A stretch of 64,000 nucleotides of DNA from Diprion similis (Eukaryota > Arthropoda > Insecta > Hymenoptera > Diprionidae), in NCBI RefSeq assembly GCF_021155765.1, contig NC_060114.1:1488001-1552000 (forward strand). Reading direction: 5' to 3'. Of this stretch, positions 1 through 11,071 are shown one piece after another. The position numbers and the translations under genes are program-made. The notes beneath the pieces are model-generated. The model was not told the origin of the DNA and ran no database searches. It saw only the letters and a list, made by a program, of their open reading frames with translations. Within the stretch, counting starts at the first letter, position 1, and every line of letters begins with the position of its first letter.

Positions 1-1
1 C

Positions 2-661
2 GTTGACTTCGCTTATAGGTTATTTGAGCATTTTGTTACATCTTTCGGGTTGATTTATGGAGAACATTATATGTCTCATAATATTCACAATCTGTTGCAC
101 ATCTGTACAGATGTGAAGAAGTATGGTCCTGTAGATGTGTTTAGTGCCTTCCGATTCGAAAATTTCATATCTTCTATATTAAAAAAGATCAGAAAACCTG
201 AGAAACCTCTCCAGCAGCTTGCAAGACGGTATGCAGAATTGGAATTACTCAAAGCACCTCCTCAAAAACATATAGATCAAAATGCTTTATCAAAATGTCA
301 CAATAATGGACCTCTTATCAATAGACGAAATGTAAAAAACCAGTACAAAAAATTACTAACATCGACCTATTCAATCCATTGTGATAATCTCGGTAACGAT
401 TGTTGCACTCTTCAAGATGGATCACTAGTAAGAGTTTTGAACATAGTTGAACATAGAGATCGGACAGTAGTCATCATAGGTAAAACACTCATTCCAATCG
501 ATGATGTATATACTTCACCATGTAAATCTGGAAAATTATCCATTCAAATCGTGAAAGAGGGCAGTAGACTATATGCCTGGCCTATTAACTCGATAAAACT
601 AAAAATGTTCAGAATGCCATACGGGCGAAATTTCGTAGTTTTCCCTTTAATACACATGTAA
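2..661 (+). CDS. C-terminal part of a transposase-like protein, cut by window edge
   Basis: The reading frame is open from base 2, so the gene starts outside the window; it stops with TAA at 659-661. The visible 219 residues contain a stretch around YGEHYMSHNIHNLLH, then SAFRFENF and a PLQQLARR stretch. These resemble the C-terminal part of animal proteins related to the TNP2/DUF4218 (CACTA-like) transposases; this is from memory of the family, not a search. The rest is basic and has no obvious catalytic motif. The DUF4806 gene starts about 430 bases downstream on the same strand, and together they may be the two genes of one DNA transposon (inference). No terminal repeat was found. Confidence 0.5.
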   Translation, partial: VDFAYRLFEHFVTSFGLIYGEHYMSHNIHNLLHICTDVKKYGPVDVFSAFRFENFISSILKKIRKPEKPLQQLARRYAELELLKAPPQKHIDQNALSKCHNNGPLINRRNVKNQYKKLLTSTYSIHCDNLGNDCCTLQDGSLVRVLNIVEHRDRTVVIIGKTLIPIDDVYTSPCKSGKLSIQIVKEGSRLYAWPINSIKLKMFRMPYGRNFVVFPLIHM

Positions 662-1088
662 CATCTCAAATTTGAAGTCGCAGGGCATATTATTTACTTC
701 TTTACTTAACTTTATACAAATTAACTGTTTTAGACTTTTCTACCATTTGCACATCATCGCAAGTTTATTTGGCATCACAGATTCTGAGATGGCTAGTTTG
801 TTGGACAATTTATAAGTTATGTATAGGTACCACGTACCGTCTAGTACCCTCACATACAAATGTTTGATTGTGGTGATATGCAAATGATGCGTGGTCCCAA
901 CAGAACTAACTTGCCAAACAAACCTATAGATTCTTCGATATTCTGTGTATAATAATATAACAATTGATCTGTTTCTGATTGATTGTTCTTTGACAAAAAA
1001 AACCCACACATTTCGTTTTACATATTTCCATAGTTATCTAAATGCTGCAGTACACTGCATGATCTATCTAGGAAATACTGCTGCTACA
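662..1088. other. spacer between transposase-like and DUF4806 genes
   Basis: AT-rich DNA of 427 bases without a supportable gene. It must hold the promoter and 5' UTR of the DUF4806 gene if that gene is transcribed alone. No clear TATA box or initiator was recognised. Confidence 0.5.
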
Positions 1089-3495
1089 ATGACAAAGTAT
1101 TCGATCGTTGAGTTTACTGATGGAATACAAATGGTACCTACTGCTTGGCTCCAGGAGGCAGATAGTATTTGCCTTTGGCCCAACTACACTAGCCAAATAA
1201 AAATTAATAAAGCTATTGCACAGCTTGAAACACCATGCCCATTGACTTGGTCGAAACAAACAGTCCTTCGCACATTTGGTACAGCAAGTAAGTCATATTT
1301 TCTATAAGCAGCATGCAAATCATCTTACGGAAGGTCTGAAAATTTATGTTCTTAGTTTTTGAGTAATCGATTCCGAAAGCAACCCTCTGAATCATGAACT
1401 ACATACATCAAATCATATATTTTTAGTGGCCAAATGATACATTGTGTTTTTCATCGCAAAATCATTCTTGTAGATTGAAAATGGGAAATATTAAACTAGC
1501 CTGTTGTGGTAAATGATTAATATTTGTTATTCTACAGAGACTCACGGGGAGGGAATGAGCAAACTGAAGATGGCTGAAAAACTATCTGATGTGGACACTG
1601 CAGCCTCGGATGAAGAACGTTTGACAGGCAGAAAAACTAGATATCTACGAGCTAAGCGCTGTCTAAGTTCTGACTCTGACGATGAAGAAAACCCACCGCC
1701 TCCAAAAAAATTGGCATTGCCACCATTTCCAAAAATGGCCAAGGATTTTGGGGCATCCAACTCTGTGGCAATGCAGCATCCGGTTGACGGTATGAATTTA
1801 ATATACTAGCTATTAAATAAATTCTGCCTCTAAATCGAATTTTTATAATTTATTTCATTCATAGAATGCATCAAGTTTTTAACCTCCAACTTGATACATA
1901 ATTATTTATCTTTACAAAAAAATATCTAGTAGCTGATCGTGACGAGGGTCATTTTTTGGAAAATTCCGAAGACGAGTGGACTAACTTTCCTGAGGTGAAT
2001 ACCTCAACGCAATACAAAGACACTACTGGACTGTGTGCATCATTTCAAAAAGCTTCATCAAGTTACAGTGGCAAGATAGTACCCGAAGCAGGACTAACTA
2101 ATTCCAGCAAATCAACTAAAAAAAATACCTCATGCTCAGATATCTTTCAAAGACCACAGTCTCTCGCAGGTGTTAATAAGTCGCAAGCTGCACTGCTGGA
2201 GTCTTCCAATAACAAAACAATAAACAAAATTGTCAACGATTCTCAAGGTTCTCAAGAAGCTGCGACACGACAATTAGGTAAAGCAAATGATATACTGAGT
2301 AAGTTTAATAAATTATTGCAATTTCTGATAACTGTCCATTGAGAGTAGCTTCTGCTTACAGTATTACTAGAAGATATCTTGACAAAAATTGTTAGAATCA
2401 TCTATTGGCTACGTAAATTGGAGGAGAAAATCGATGACAGAAATAGTACCAATATTGCTGAAGATGACGACGAAAATTTGATCGAAGAGGACCACGATTT
2501 CCCACTGAAGAACGAAAAAGCAGTGGAAAAGTTTGAAACGGCATTGCAGGATAAGACCTACATGACTAAAATGGTAATTCAATTATTATATTATTCAACG
2601 TAGTCTGATATGAGCAACCAATTAATAGTTCTTGTATTTTCAAATATTATATCATTTCTTCATATGTACGTACATACATATATCAAAAATTCTCCAGCTT
2701 GATACGCGATTACTGCCGTGCAATCATATTCAATTTGGAATATACTTTAATCAATATACTTTATGATCAAAAACAATCATCGCCCCCTCTGCGGGCTATG
2801 AGTTTCTCAAAAGTAATGGCTGTACATTTTAGATCCAATTTATGAAGACTATTGGCGGATCTGCATCGAATGCAATCATTGTGAATATTCTGAAATATAC
2901 GCTTTCGAATACGGTGGCACTGGATTATAGTTGGTCCGGTGCTAGAAAGAAGAAGCCGTTCAAAGACTTAAACATGTGTAAAATGTTGCTCAGTGAGTCA
3001 TTTTCACAATTCGATATTTATACAGTAGTCCTTCCTATATATAACTAACTTTTAAGGACAACGCTTTTATCTATTGAGTGTGATTTCTTGATGAAAACTG
3101 TAATCAATTAAACGATTTAAATAATCTGAAAAAATTTGAAACTTTCACGAAATACTGAAAATATTTTAGTTGATCTTGAGAATAACTATGTATATTAGAA
3201 TTATTGTTATATCCAATGTTTATATGATTTGCAGAAACTGTCCGTAGTGTCTCCACCACTATTTCCAATGATGATATCCGCGCTATTGTTTCAAAGTGGC
3301 TTGCCCAGGCGAAGCTAAGGCATACCCGAAGCACGTGTGTAATCTGATATATTTCCAAAACATCGTTAATTATACTTTGATTATTATAGTCATTTAATAC
3401 TAACTGTTTTGCGTTTTTTTAGTATGAAACTAGAACGTGGCATGGCCGCAGATGAGCAAAAAGCCAGCACAGAAAAAGATGCTCTAGATGAGTAG
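1089..3495 (+). CDS. DUF4806 domain protein, seven coding exons
   Basis: Exons 1089-1287, 1538-1789, 1933-2298, 2362-2573, 2833-2992, 3235-3334 and 3423-3495 all have GT/AG borders, keep the reading phase and sum to 1,362 nt (453 residues). The start was chosen because MTKYSIVEFTDG is the usual N-terminus of this insect family, followed by VPTAWL and LWPNY motifs (residues 1-60). The middle is acidic, serine-rich and low in complexity. The C-terminal DUF4806 domain (roughly residues 310-430) spans exons 4-6, with FPLKNEKAVEKFE, then IGGSASNAI, then SGARKKKPF and a final KWLAQAKLRH helix. The function of DUF4806 is unknown; such genes are often multicopy in insects and lie near transposase genes, as here. 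There are no internal stops, so this copy may be functional. Confidence 0.8.
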
Positions 3496-4197
3496 ATATG
3501 ACCCGAATCTCATTATATTTAAACTACACGTGGTATCATTTATTTATATACCATTACTTGTTATAGCATTCTCATACTCCTATATGCTATGACTTTAAAT
3601 TTACATACCATTACTTTTTATAACATTCTCATACTTCTATAATATGCTATGACTTCAAATTTAAGTATCATAACATATCCAAGTTCCTATTTAATTTTAA
3701 TTAAATGATTACTACGATATTCTATTATCATATATTGTTGCACATGTTGCTTTCCTTTTCTTTTTTACTTTGATATGAGGACTTTTGAGCATTAATTAAG
3801 GTATACTAAAGTTCAAATTCAAGTACCACGGTTTTATATAATCATATATCATTGCATATATGGTGATTCTTTTGTTTTTGTTTTAGCATTTTATGCTTTT
3901 ATGCAGAGTTATCAAGCATCACAGTATATATAGGTTTACCAAAGTTCTTATGTAATTCTAACGTCAAGTACAAAGACTTTATCTATCGTTGCATACGTTA
4001 TTCCTTAATTTCTTGCTTTCATTTAGTTTTTTGACATTTTTTTATCTATATATACTAACGATAAGATTTTCGAGTGATACCAAAGTTCCTATAATTAAAT
4101 TATTGTAACTTCAAGGACAAAGATAATATTTAATTATTATATATTATTTTTATACGGGTGATGTCACTTCAAGTAGCTAATATATACATATACGTTA
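3496..4197. other. AT-rich intergenic DNA with imperfect tandem repeats
   Basis: There is no supportable gene. A unit of about 60 bases containing ACCATTACTT, CATTCTCATACT and ATGCTATGACTT occurs twice in tandem around 3545-3665. Looser relatives with words such as CAAAGTTCCTAT recur to about 4100. This looks like degenerate tandemly repeated AT-rich DNA. Confidence 0.45.
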
Positions 4198-4206
4198 GTG
4201 TGTGTA

Positions 4207-4274
<68 letters not shown>

Positions 4275-4293
4275 CACACACACACACACACAT
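4198..4293. repeat. symmetrical compound microsatellite (GT)n(TA)n(CA)n
   Basis: A short GT-rich run is followed by about 35 TA units and then a CA run. The left GT run is the reverse complement of the right CA run, so the whole block of about 95 bases is one near-perfect palindrome able to extrude as a cruciform. Confidence 0.9.
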
Positions 4294-4486
4294 AGAATGT
4301 ACCTATATATCGTTGGATATTTTTAAGCACATTATATAATACTTGTTATCCTGTAAAAAAAAAATACGAAAAATATATATAATTTCAATTCAAAATGAAA
4401 ATTTCGATCTAGATTGTATAATTTATTTGAAAGTGACTTTCTATTTCGTATTAATAAAAGAAATATGGCAATATTGACGTAGGAAT

Positions 4487-4690
4487 TTTGCAATATTGCA
4501 GAAATTTTGCAATATTGCAGGAATTTTAGCAATATTGCAGGAACATTGCAGATGTTATGCAATAAACGCGGACATAGAGACATTGCTGCAACATTGCAGG
4601 AAAGTTGCAGCCACATTGCGCAACATAATCGCAATGTTGCCAATGTTGCAGATTTACGTTGCTGCAACGTTGTAGCAACGTTTCGGTGCT
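4487..4690. repeat. block of short palindromes, GCAATATTGC type
   Basis: About 200 bases are packed with variants of the palindrome GCAATATTGC(AG): first exact copies around 4490-4545, then more divergent TTGCAACATTGCAG, GCAATGTTGC and TTGCTGCAACG versions to 4690. It ends about 45 bases before the open frame of a truncated hAT transposase. It may be a subterminal or satellite-like repeat; no family was recognised. Confidence 0.6.
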
Positions 4691-4736
4691 GTATGGGATA
4701 GCAAGCAATGAATTAAGAAAAGCCACAGAAAAATAA

Positions 4737-5612
4737 ACAAAGTTAATTCAAGAAGTTTCAACAAGATGGAACAGCACTTATTATATGATTGAGAGATTTT
4801 TAGAGTTACGCATTGTAATCCATGATATAATATTTCGTCATAAAACAGCGCCACCTATGCTGAATGCATCAGAACTGTCAGTTCTTTCTTGTGTGTTACT
4901 AGTCTTAAGACCGCTCGTAGCTGCTACTAAAGAAGTTTCTGGAGACAGGTACTGCACAAGCAGCAAGGTGATTCCGTTAGTTCATTGCTTAGTTTTAAAC
5001 ATCCAACCTCTCCAATTGAAAGACACACTTGCCAATGAATTGAAATCGTTTGTGCTTAATGAAATTGAAAAAATAATGGGCGCTATCGAGAGAGTAACTT
5101 CACTCGCGATAGCAACTGTATTGGATCCCAGGTATAAAAAAATTCACTTAAGAGACGCACTTCCTTGCTCTACAGCAGTCGCAAAAATTAAAGACTTTAT
5201 AAAAAATACTACACAAAATGTCGAAATGTCCGAATCAGATTCTGATCAATCTGAAAAACAAGAAGAGAGATTTTCCTTATGGGATAATCATCTCATTCTA
5301 GTAAGCAAGAATTGGAAATCATCACAATCAGATGATGCAATTTCTGATGAATTATCAATCTACTTGCGTAGTCCAGTAGCGGGAAGGCTCAATGAGAATC
5401 CTTTAGAGATTTGGCAAGATCTAAAAATTCAATTTCCAAACCTTTGTAAGGTTGCCTTCAAATACTTAACTATTGTCGGAACTTCTGTTCCATCGGAACG
5501 TTCATGTTCAAAGACTGCTCAAATACTTAATCGACAAAGAAATAGAATGAAAGGTAAAAGATTAAGTAAACTTTCATTTTTGCAAAGTTTGTCTGCAGAG
5601 CATTGGTCTTAA
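4737..5612 (+). pseudogene. 5'-truncated hAT (ZBED-like) transposase
   Basis: The frame is open from 4737, directly after a TAA, to the stop at 5610-5612; the first ATG is at 4785. The first residues contain the STRWNSTYYM motif that in hAT transposases lies in the middle of the catalytic domain. Then come VLDPRYKK (about 110 residues further) and the C-terminal hAT dimerisation motif with GTSVPSERSCSK and RNRMK. The BED zinc finger, the first two catalytic Asp regions and the upstream exons are missing. About 292 residues remain of an expected 600-700. A polyadenylation-like AATAAA lies near 5710. It is most likely a dead 3' fragment. Confidence 0.8.
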
Positions 5613-6262
5613 ATAGGTGAAGTGAAAGTTAGTTTTTCAGGTACCTAGATCAAGGCTAGTAGTAAATATGTATTTTTTTTCTTTTACTGCTTTGAAGTTT
5701 TGTAGTATGTAATAAAATATTTCTATTAATTTGTCGTTTTTATTTCACTTACAAATGTGGGCATAACTCATCTCAGTCATCTCACCACTATCTTGGTAGT
5801 ACAATTCTATTCAATTAACACTCATAGAAAATCATTATTATTACACTACTAGCTAAACAGCTATGTCACTCTGGTTTCTGATTCTACATTTAAACATACA
5901 AAATCAAGGACCACAAACTTTGCGCGTTTCACTGGAAAAAGGTAATATTAAACTTTTGTCGAAAGTATTCGATAGTGAAAAAATATCGATGGTTTCTAGC
6001 GATATATCGATAAACATCGATGCTGGAATCCGATGTTTTATATCGAATATAAATATTAGGGTGGCCCAAAAAAACCGACTTTTTTTTCTGAGTCTCGTGT
6101 AACGAAATGTTAGTTTTTGATGTTTTAAGAGCCCACTCCGAAGGTTAGCTAGAAAACTTTTTTAAAGAGGTCGCTCCAAATTTAAAAGAATGTCAAGAAT
6201 CGTCAAAAAATTAAATTAAAAATATTGTATTTTCAGTATTTTGTTTGATTTTTAATTCATGT
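5613..6262. other. non-coding 3' flank of the truncated hAT
   Basis: There is no supportable gene. A polyadenylation-like AATAAA is at about 5711. Several TATCGATA-like words between 5965 and 6050 resemble the subterminal repeats typical of hAT ends, so the right end of the hAT copy may lie here. A TAGGGTGGCCC word near 6057 could be a terminal repeat, but no partner was found. Confidence 0.35.
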
Positions 6263-6500
6263 TGTTACGTCCCGGAAACGTTACATTGCTTTCCCACAGT
6301 CTCACAGTTACCCTACACCCAGTCCTTATCCTCGCCTAGTCAGCATGCCCATCTCTCGCGACCAGCTAGCTCTCCATGCCCGTGTAACGTACTTCACTTC
6401 AATCCCAGTTCCCACTCAAGCAACACACAAGACTTTTCTCTTCGGTAAGTGACTCGCTAACGTCCATTCAAACCTTTATAATAAATCAACACTGTTATTC
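6263..6500 (+). repeat. gypsy-1 5' LTR, left part
   Basis: This matches the first part of the 3' LTR at 21324 onward, starting with TGTTACG and containing the shared AGCATGCCCATCTCTCGCG block. It is broken after TATTC at 6496-6500 by the copia-1 insertion. Confidence 0.9.
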
Positions 6501-6811
6501 TATTGAGTAAAAAGAGTTATCGGACTTTTCGAATAGTCGCGCGCCTGCGTGCGCACTCGATGCGACGCCATTATTGTTTCTATGCGTGGCCGAGAGAGGT
6601 GTTATACGAGAACGTGGCAGGAAGGCGAGTCAGTAGTCTAGCATCCGCTGACGAGTACAACACGTCCTCGTGATATATTAAAAAAAAAAAACTTTATCTT
6701 TTCGCTGTACATGCGTGATTTTGTCTATCGTTATTTTTGTCCGAAAACATCCTGCTCCCTTAAAACCTCGAGACATTCGACACTGCAATAAACGAGTCGT
6801 TTATCTCAAAA
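6501..6811 (+). repeat. copia-1 5' LTR
   Basis: 311 bases, matching 11062-11372 with one visible difference. It contains CAATAAA shortly before its end (around 6785), a plausible poly(A) signal. Confidence 0.92.
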
Positions 6812-6823
6812 GGTTATGGGCCC
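6812..6823 (+). other. copia-1 primer-binding site
   Basis: GGTTATGGGCCC directly after the 5' LTR. The same word follows the 5' LTRs of the other three copia elements here (28865, 43430, 55879). Known copia elements prime from an internal fragment of initiator-Met tRNA with this sequence. Confidence 0.85.
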
Positions 6824-6973
6824 AGGCAATCGTGCTGCGGGGTTTTAAGTGAGAGCGCGGATTTTTCGAGTGGCAACGAGACGCGTGGGTCGGGAGTGTC
6901 GACCGCGTGGCGGACATTTTGGAAGCGTGTGTAAGATACCTGTGGGAGTGAAATATTCTCGTGTGGGGGTACA

Positions 6974-9900
6974 ATGGCCGACGAACAGTTGGTGAGAGGA
7001 ATAGTGAAACTCGATGGGACAAATTATGTGACGTGGAAATATCATATAATGTCGGTTCTCGAGTCTGCGGACGTCGATGACGTAGTGGATGGGACGAGAC
7101 CGAAGCCAGCGGATACCGCGAGTGCGAATGAGAAGAAAACGTGGAAGAAAGATAATGCGAAAGCAAAAGTATTAATTGCATCGTCGGTGGAAGCGGGAGA
7201 GCTGCGTTCCCTGGTCACGTGTGTGACTGCTAAAGAACAATGGGACGCGCTGAGTCAGATGCACGAGCAAAAGACTGCGCAGAATCGTCTGTTTCTGAGA
7301 CAAAAGTATCACGAGTACCGCATGGCACCGGGAGATACGATTGTTCAGCACGTGGCAACGGTGAGGGGAATGGTTCAACAGATGAAAGATCTCGGTGGGA
7401 CTATCGATGATGTCGACGTGATGGCAAAAATCCTCATGGGTCTGACGTCGAGATTCGATACGTTTCAGACAGTGTGGGATAACGTTGCCGAGACAAATCA
7501 AACGTTAACGAGTCTAATAGATAGCCTGATTCGCGAGGAAGCACGACTTGGAACCGGTGGAGAAAGAACGGAGGCTCTTTTGGCTGTGAAAAATACAAGT
7601 GCGAAGAATAGTAGTACGAAAAACGCGAGTGCGAAAAATGCGGGTATGAAAAATAAATCGAAGTCGACGGGAAATTCGAGAAAACCGCGCGCGACAGAAG
7701 ACGTGATGTGTTTCAAATGTCGAGAGAAGGGGCATTACGCGCGGGATTGTCCAACAAAGAAAAATAATCGTGAGAGGCGGGACGGTAGTGGTTCGCGTGA
7801 TTGTGCGTTCATGGTGTCGGGCGGCGAGGAGCGAGGGGGGCGGGAAGCGCGAGAGAGTCGTGCGAGTCCCTCGGCAGAGCAGGTTAGACGCTTGCTCGGT
7901 GCCGGCAGCGCAGATTCGTGGTTAACCGACAGTGGCGCGTCGCGACATACTACATACCGACGCGAGTGGTACAGCGATTTTCGTCCGAGTGAGGGCGGCA
8001 CTGTTGTTCTTGGGAACGACGGTGTGTGCAAGGTCGCGAGTGAGGGGACAATTCGAATAGAAAAATTCGTCGATGGTCGGTGGTACAAGGGCGTAATCGA
8101 AAACGTGTTATATGTACCAGAGCTGAGGAAAAATCTTTTCTCGGTGGGAACGTGCACGGGAAAGGGGTGCGATGTTGAATTTAACTCGACGACGGTTTCG
8201 ATAAAGAAAGGGGGTGAGATCGTGGCTATCGGTGCGAGGCAAAGTAATGCCATATATCGAATGTTTTTTCGTGTCGAGCTACCGCGAGTGACGAGCGAAG
8301 TGAATATCACGTCGATAGATCTCAGGCTGTGGCATGAGCGACTCGGACACGTCGGTGGTCGAGCTTTGTGCAAAATGGTAAACAACGGTCTCGTCGACGG
8401 TGTTAAAATTAAAAATGCGTCGAAATTCTTTTGCGAAACGTGTCAGTTCGGGAAGGCACATCGACTACCGTTTCGAGTGTGTGACACCAAGAGAAATACA
8501 AAGCCTGGTGAGATGGTACACTCCGATGTATGCGGTCGAATGCAAGTCAATTCTCTCGGAGGTGCGTCGTACTATGTGACATTTATAGACGATGCGTCGG
8601 GGTTCTGCATAGTGTATTTTCTCAAACACAAGAACGAAGTTCTCGAGAAGTTTAAACTGTACGAGAGTATGGTGGCGAACAAATTCGGTACGAGGATAAA
8701 AATTGTGCGGTCGGATAATGGGGAAGAATACAAAAACGAGAAAATGGACGAATATTTAGAACAGCGCGGTATCGTGTTAGAGAACACAGCACCGCATACA
8801 CCGCAACAAAACGGCAAGGCGGAGAGAGCGAATCGAACGATTGTCGAGTGTGCGAGGACCATGCTCAGGGCGAAGGGACTTCCGTTGAACTTGTGGGCGG
8901 AGGCAGTGGGAACTGCAGTCTACGTGTTGAATCGAACGGTACATTCCAGTCGTACAGGGGTGAAGACGCCGTACGAAGTATGGACTGGACGAAAACCGGA
9001 TTTGAGACACGTGCGAGTCTTCGGCTCGGTGGCGTACAAACACGTGCCGAAACAATTCCGAAGAAAATTTGACGACAAGTCGAAGAAAGTGGTCTTGGTG
9101 GGATACCAAGGAGAATCGTCGAACTATCACGATCCCGATACAAGGCGAGTATCAGTGTCGAGAGACGTTGTCTTCGATGAATCAGTGGGAACCGGAGATT
9201 GGCGACCGAGAGAACACGTGTTGGTGATACCTGGTGACAAGTTACAGGAAGAACGACATGAAGACGGTACTGATGAAGAGCCGAGAGTCGAGGAACGGGG
9301 AAAAGACGACGAAATCAGAGAGCAACGAGAAGTTATTCTGCAGCGAGTAAGAGACGAACCAGTGCAACAACAGGAACCTGAGCTCGGTCGGAGAGAGCTG
9401 AGAGTACGTGCGAACATCAGAAGACCGTTGAGATTTGCCGGAGGGGCGGATGAGGGCGCGTTTGAAATTGATTTCGTCGAGTATCATGCTCCTGAGACTT
9501 TTCGCGAAGCGGTAGGGGGTCAAGACGGCCCGAAGTGGGTTGCAGCTATCGAAGAAGAACTGCTGGCTCATGAGAAGAACAATACTTGGTCATTGGTGAA
9601 GAGAGACGAGAACATGAAGCTGATAGACTCCAAGTGGGTATTTAAAGTCGTACGAGGGAAGAAAGAAAATGCGCAGCGTTTTAAAGCACGTCTCTGTGCG
9701 CGTGGGTTCCTACAACAACGTGGGATAGATTACAATGAGACGTTTTCTCCTGTCATGCGATATGACTCGCTTCGGATGTTCTTGGCTCGAGTTACGCTGG
9801 ATGATCTCGAGTTGATACAGTTTGACGTCTGTACGGCGTTCTTATACGGTGAGCTCGAGGAAGAAATCTTCATGAAGATTCCTGAGGGGCTGGACGTAGG

Positions 9901-11071
9901 AGAAGAAGACTGTGACAGTGTGGTGTGTCGACTGAACAAGTCTCTATATGGGCTGAAACAAGCTCCCAGATGCTGGAATCGCAAATTCAGCGTTTTTATA
10001 AGAAAATTCGATCTTGAACAATCGACGAGTGATCAGTGCATATATACTGGGTGTGTCGAAGGTATGAGCGTGTATCTAGCGTTATTCGTCGACGATGGGC
10101 TTGTTGCCTCGAAATCGTCTCGCGTGCTTGAATCTATGATAACTTTCTTGAAGGGTGCGTTCGAAATAACCCTAGGAGATGCAAGTAGATTCGTCGGTTT
10201 GCAAATTATACGCGACAGAAAAGAAAAGTCGATGTTTATACATCAGAGTGAATACGTAGAGAAAATACTAGAGAAATTTGGAATGGGGGGTGCGAAAGCA
10301 GTGAGTGTACCTGCGGACCCTCACGCGGCGTTAAAAGCAGTAGAGTCAGACGACGAAGCTATAGAAAATGTACCGTACCGTGAAGCGGTGGGTTCACTTA
10401 TGTTTTTGGCGGTAGTGTCGCGTCCTGATGTTGCATACGCGGTAAATTCGGTGTCAAAATTCTTGAACAAGCATAGTCTCATACATTGGAGAGCGGTGAA
10501 GCGTATCTTCGCGTATTTGGTCGGCGCAAGAGATCTCGGTATTGTTTACAGTAGCAAGGGCAAAGAAACTGAGCTCATGGGTTTTTGCGATGCAGATTAC
10601 GCGGGCGATCTTGACACTCGTCGGTCAACGACGGGCTACGTGTTCAGCTTTGCGAACGGGCTAGCGGCGTGGGCGAGTCAGCGGCAGAAGCTAGTCACGC
10701 TGAGTACCACAGAGTCGGAGTATGTGGCGGCTACAGCAGCGGCGGGCGAAGCGATCTGGCTAAGAAATTTGTCGCTTGATCTGGGTTCGACGTATGATAA
10801 AGCTGTTGAACTGTTCATAGATAATCAAAGTGCAATTCGGTTGGCGAAAAATCCGGAATTTCATAAGCGCACGAAGCACATTGAAGTGAGATTTCATTTC
10901 ATTCGAGAAAAGGTAGCGAGTAAGGAAATTCTAGTAAAATACGTGCCCACGGAGAGTCAAAGGGCGGATATATTTACCAAAGCCGTGCCGAGAGATCGGT
11001 TTGTGAAACTTCGCAGTATTTTAGGGTTAATGTCATTCGAAGAGTTCTCAAACAGTGAGTGTATTGAGTAA
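6974..11071 (+). CDS. copia-1 gag-pol polyprotein, intact
   Basis: One uninterrupted frame of 1,365 residues starting at the first ATG after the leader. In order: a gag domain opening with VKLDGTNYVTWKYHI (residues 10-24); a CCHC zinc knuckle CFKCREKGHYARDC at 246-259; a retropepsin DSG with Asp319; the integrase zinc site beginning at His454 (WHERLGH) and ending CETCQFGKAH; the integrase triad Asp518, Asp581, Glu617 (the last pair 35 residues apart as in retroviral integrases); RT with CARGF, SLYGLKQAPR and the FVDD active site at Asp1040-1041; and RNase H with CDAD at about 1206 and STTESEY. Every catalytic residue looked for is present. The last codons and the stop lie in the 3' LTR. It is probably competent for retrotransposition, judging only from the intact frame and young LTRs. 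Confidence 0.95.
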   Translation: MADEQLVRGIVKLDGTNYVTWKYHIMSVLESADVDDVVDGTRPKPADTASANEKKTWKKDNAKAKVLIASSVEAGELRSLVTCVTAKEQWDALSQMHEQKTAQNRLFLRQKYHEYRMAPGDTIVQHVATVRGMVQQMKDLGGTIDDVDVMAKILMGLTSRFDTFQTVWDNVAETNQTLTSLIDSLIREEARLGTGGERTEALLAVKNTSAKNSSTKNASAKNAGMKNKSKSTGNSRKPRATEDVMCFKCREKGHYARDCPTKKNNRERRDGSGSRDCAFMVSGGEERGGREARESRASPSAEQVRRLLGAGSADSWLTDSGASRHTTYRREWYSDFRPSEGGTVVLGNDGVCKVASEGTIRIEKFVDGRWYKGVIENVLYVPELRKNLFSVGTCTGKGCDVEFNSTTVSIKKGGEIVAIGARQSNAIYRMFFRVELPRVTSEVNITSIDLRLWHERLGHVGGRALCKMVNNGLVDGVKIKNASKFFCETCQFGKAHRLPFRVCDTKRNTKPGEMVHSDVCGRMQVNSLGGASYYVTFIDDASGFCIVYFLKHKNEVLEKFKLYESMVANKFGTRIKIVRSDNGEEYKNEKMDEYLEQRGIVLENTAPHTPQQNGKAERANRTIVECARTMLRAKGLPLNLWAEAVGTAVYVLNRTVHSSRTGVKTPYEVWTGRKPDLRHVRVFGSVAYKHVPKQFRRKFDDKSKKVVLVGYQGESSNYHDPDTRRVSVSRDVVFDESVGTGDWRPREHVLVIPGDKLQEERHEDGTDEEPRVEERGKDDEIREQREVILQRVRDEPVQQQEPELGRRELRVRANIRRPLRFAGGADEGAFEIDFVEYHAPETFREAVGGQDGPKWVAAIEEELLAHEKNNTWSLVKRDENMKLIDSKWVFKVVRGKKENAQRFKARLCARGFLQQRGIDYNETFSPVMRYDSLRMFLARVTLDDLELIQFDVCTAFLYGELEEEIFMKIPEGLDVGEEDCDSVVCRLNKSLYGLKQAPRCWNRKFSVFIRKFDLEQSTSDQCIYTGCVEGMSVYLALFVDDGLVASKSSRVLESMITFLKGAFEITLGDASRFVGLQIIRDRKEKSMFIHQSEYVEKILEKFGMGGAKAVSVPADPHAALKAVESDDEAIENVPYREAVGSLMFLAVVSRPDVAYAVNSVSKFLNKHSLIHWRAVKRIFAYLVGARDLGIVYSSKGKETELMGFCDADYAGDLDTRRSTTGYVFSFANGLAAWASQRQKLVTLSTTESEYVAATAAAGEAIWLRNLSLDLGSTYDKAVELFIDNQSAIRLAKNPEFHKRTKHIEVRFHFIREKVASKEILVKYVPTESQRADIFTKAVPRDRFVKLRSILGLMSFEEFSNSECIE

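Noticed and set aside
6259..6262. Target-site duplication for gypsy-1
   Set aside because: ATGT before the 5' LTR does not match CAATG after the 3' LTR at any short register, so no duplication is claimed.
7735..8385. 216-codon minus-strand frame inside copia-1
   Set aside because: Antisense shadow of a long GC-rich coding frame; low-complexity Ser/Arg/Pro product without domain features. Similar minus-strand frames at 8777-9130, 36590-37324, 45370-45984 and 59555-59965 were dropped for the same reason.
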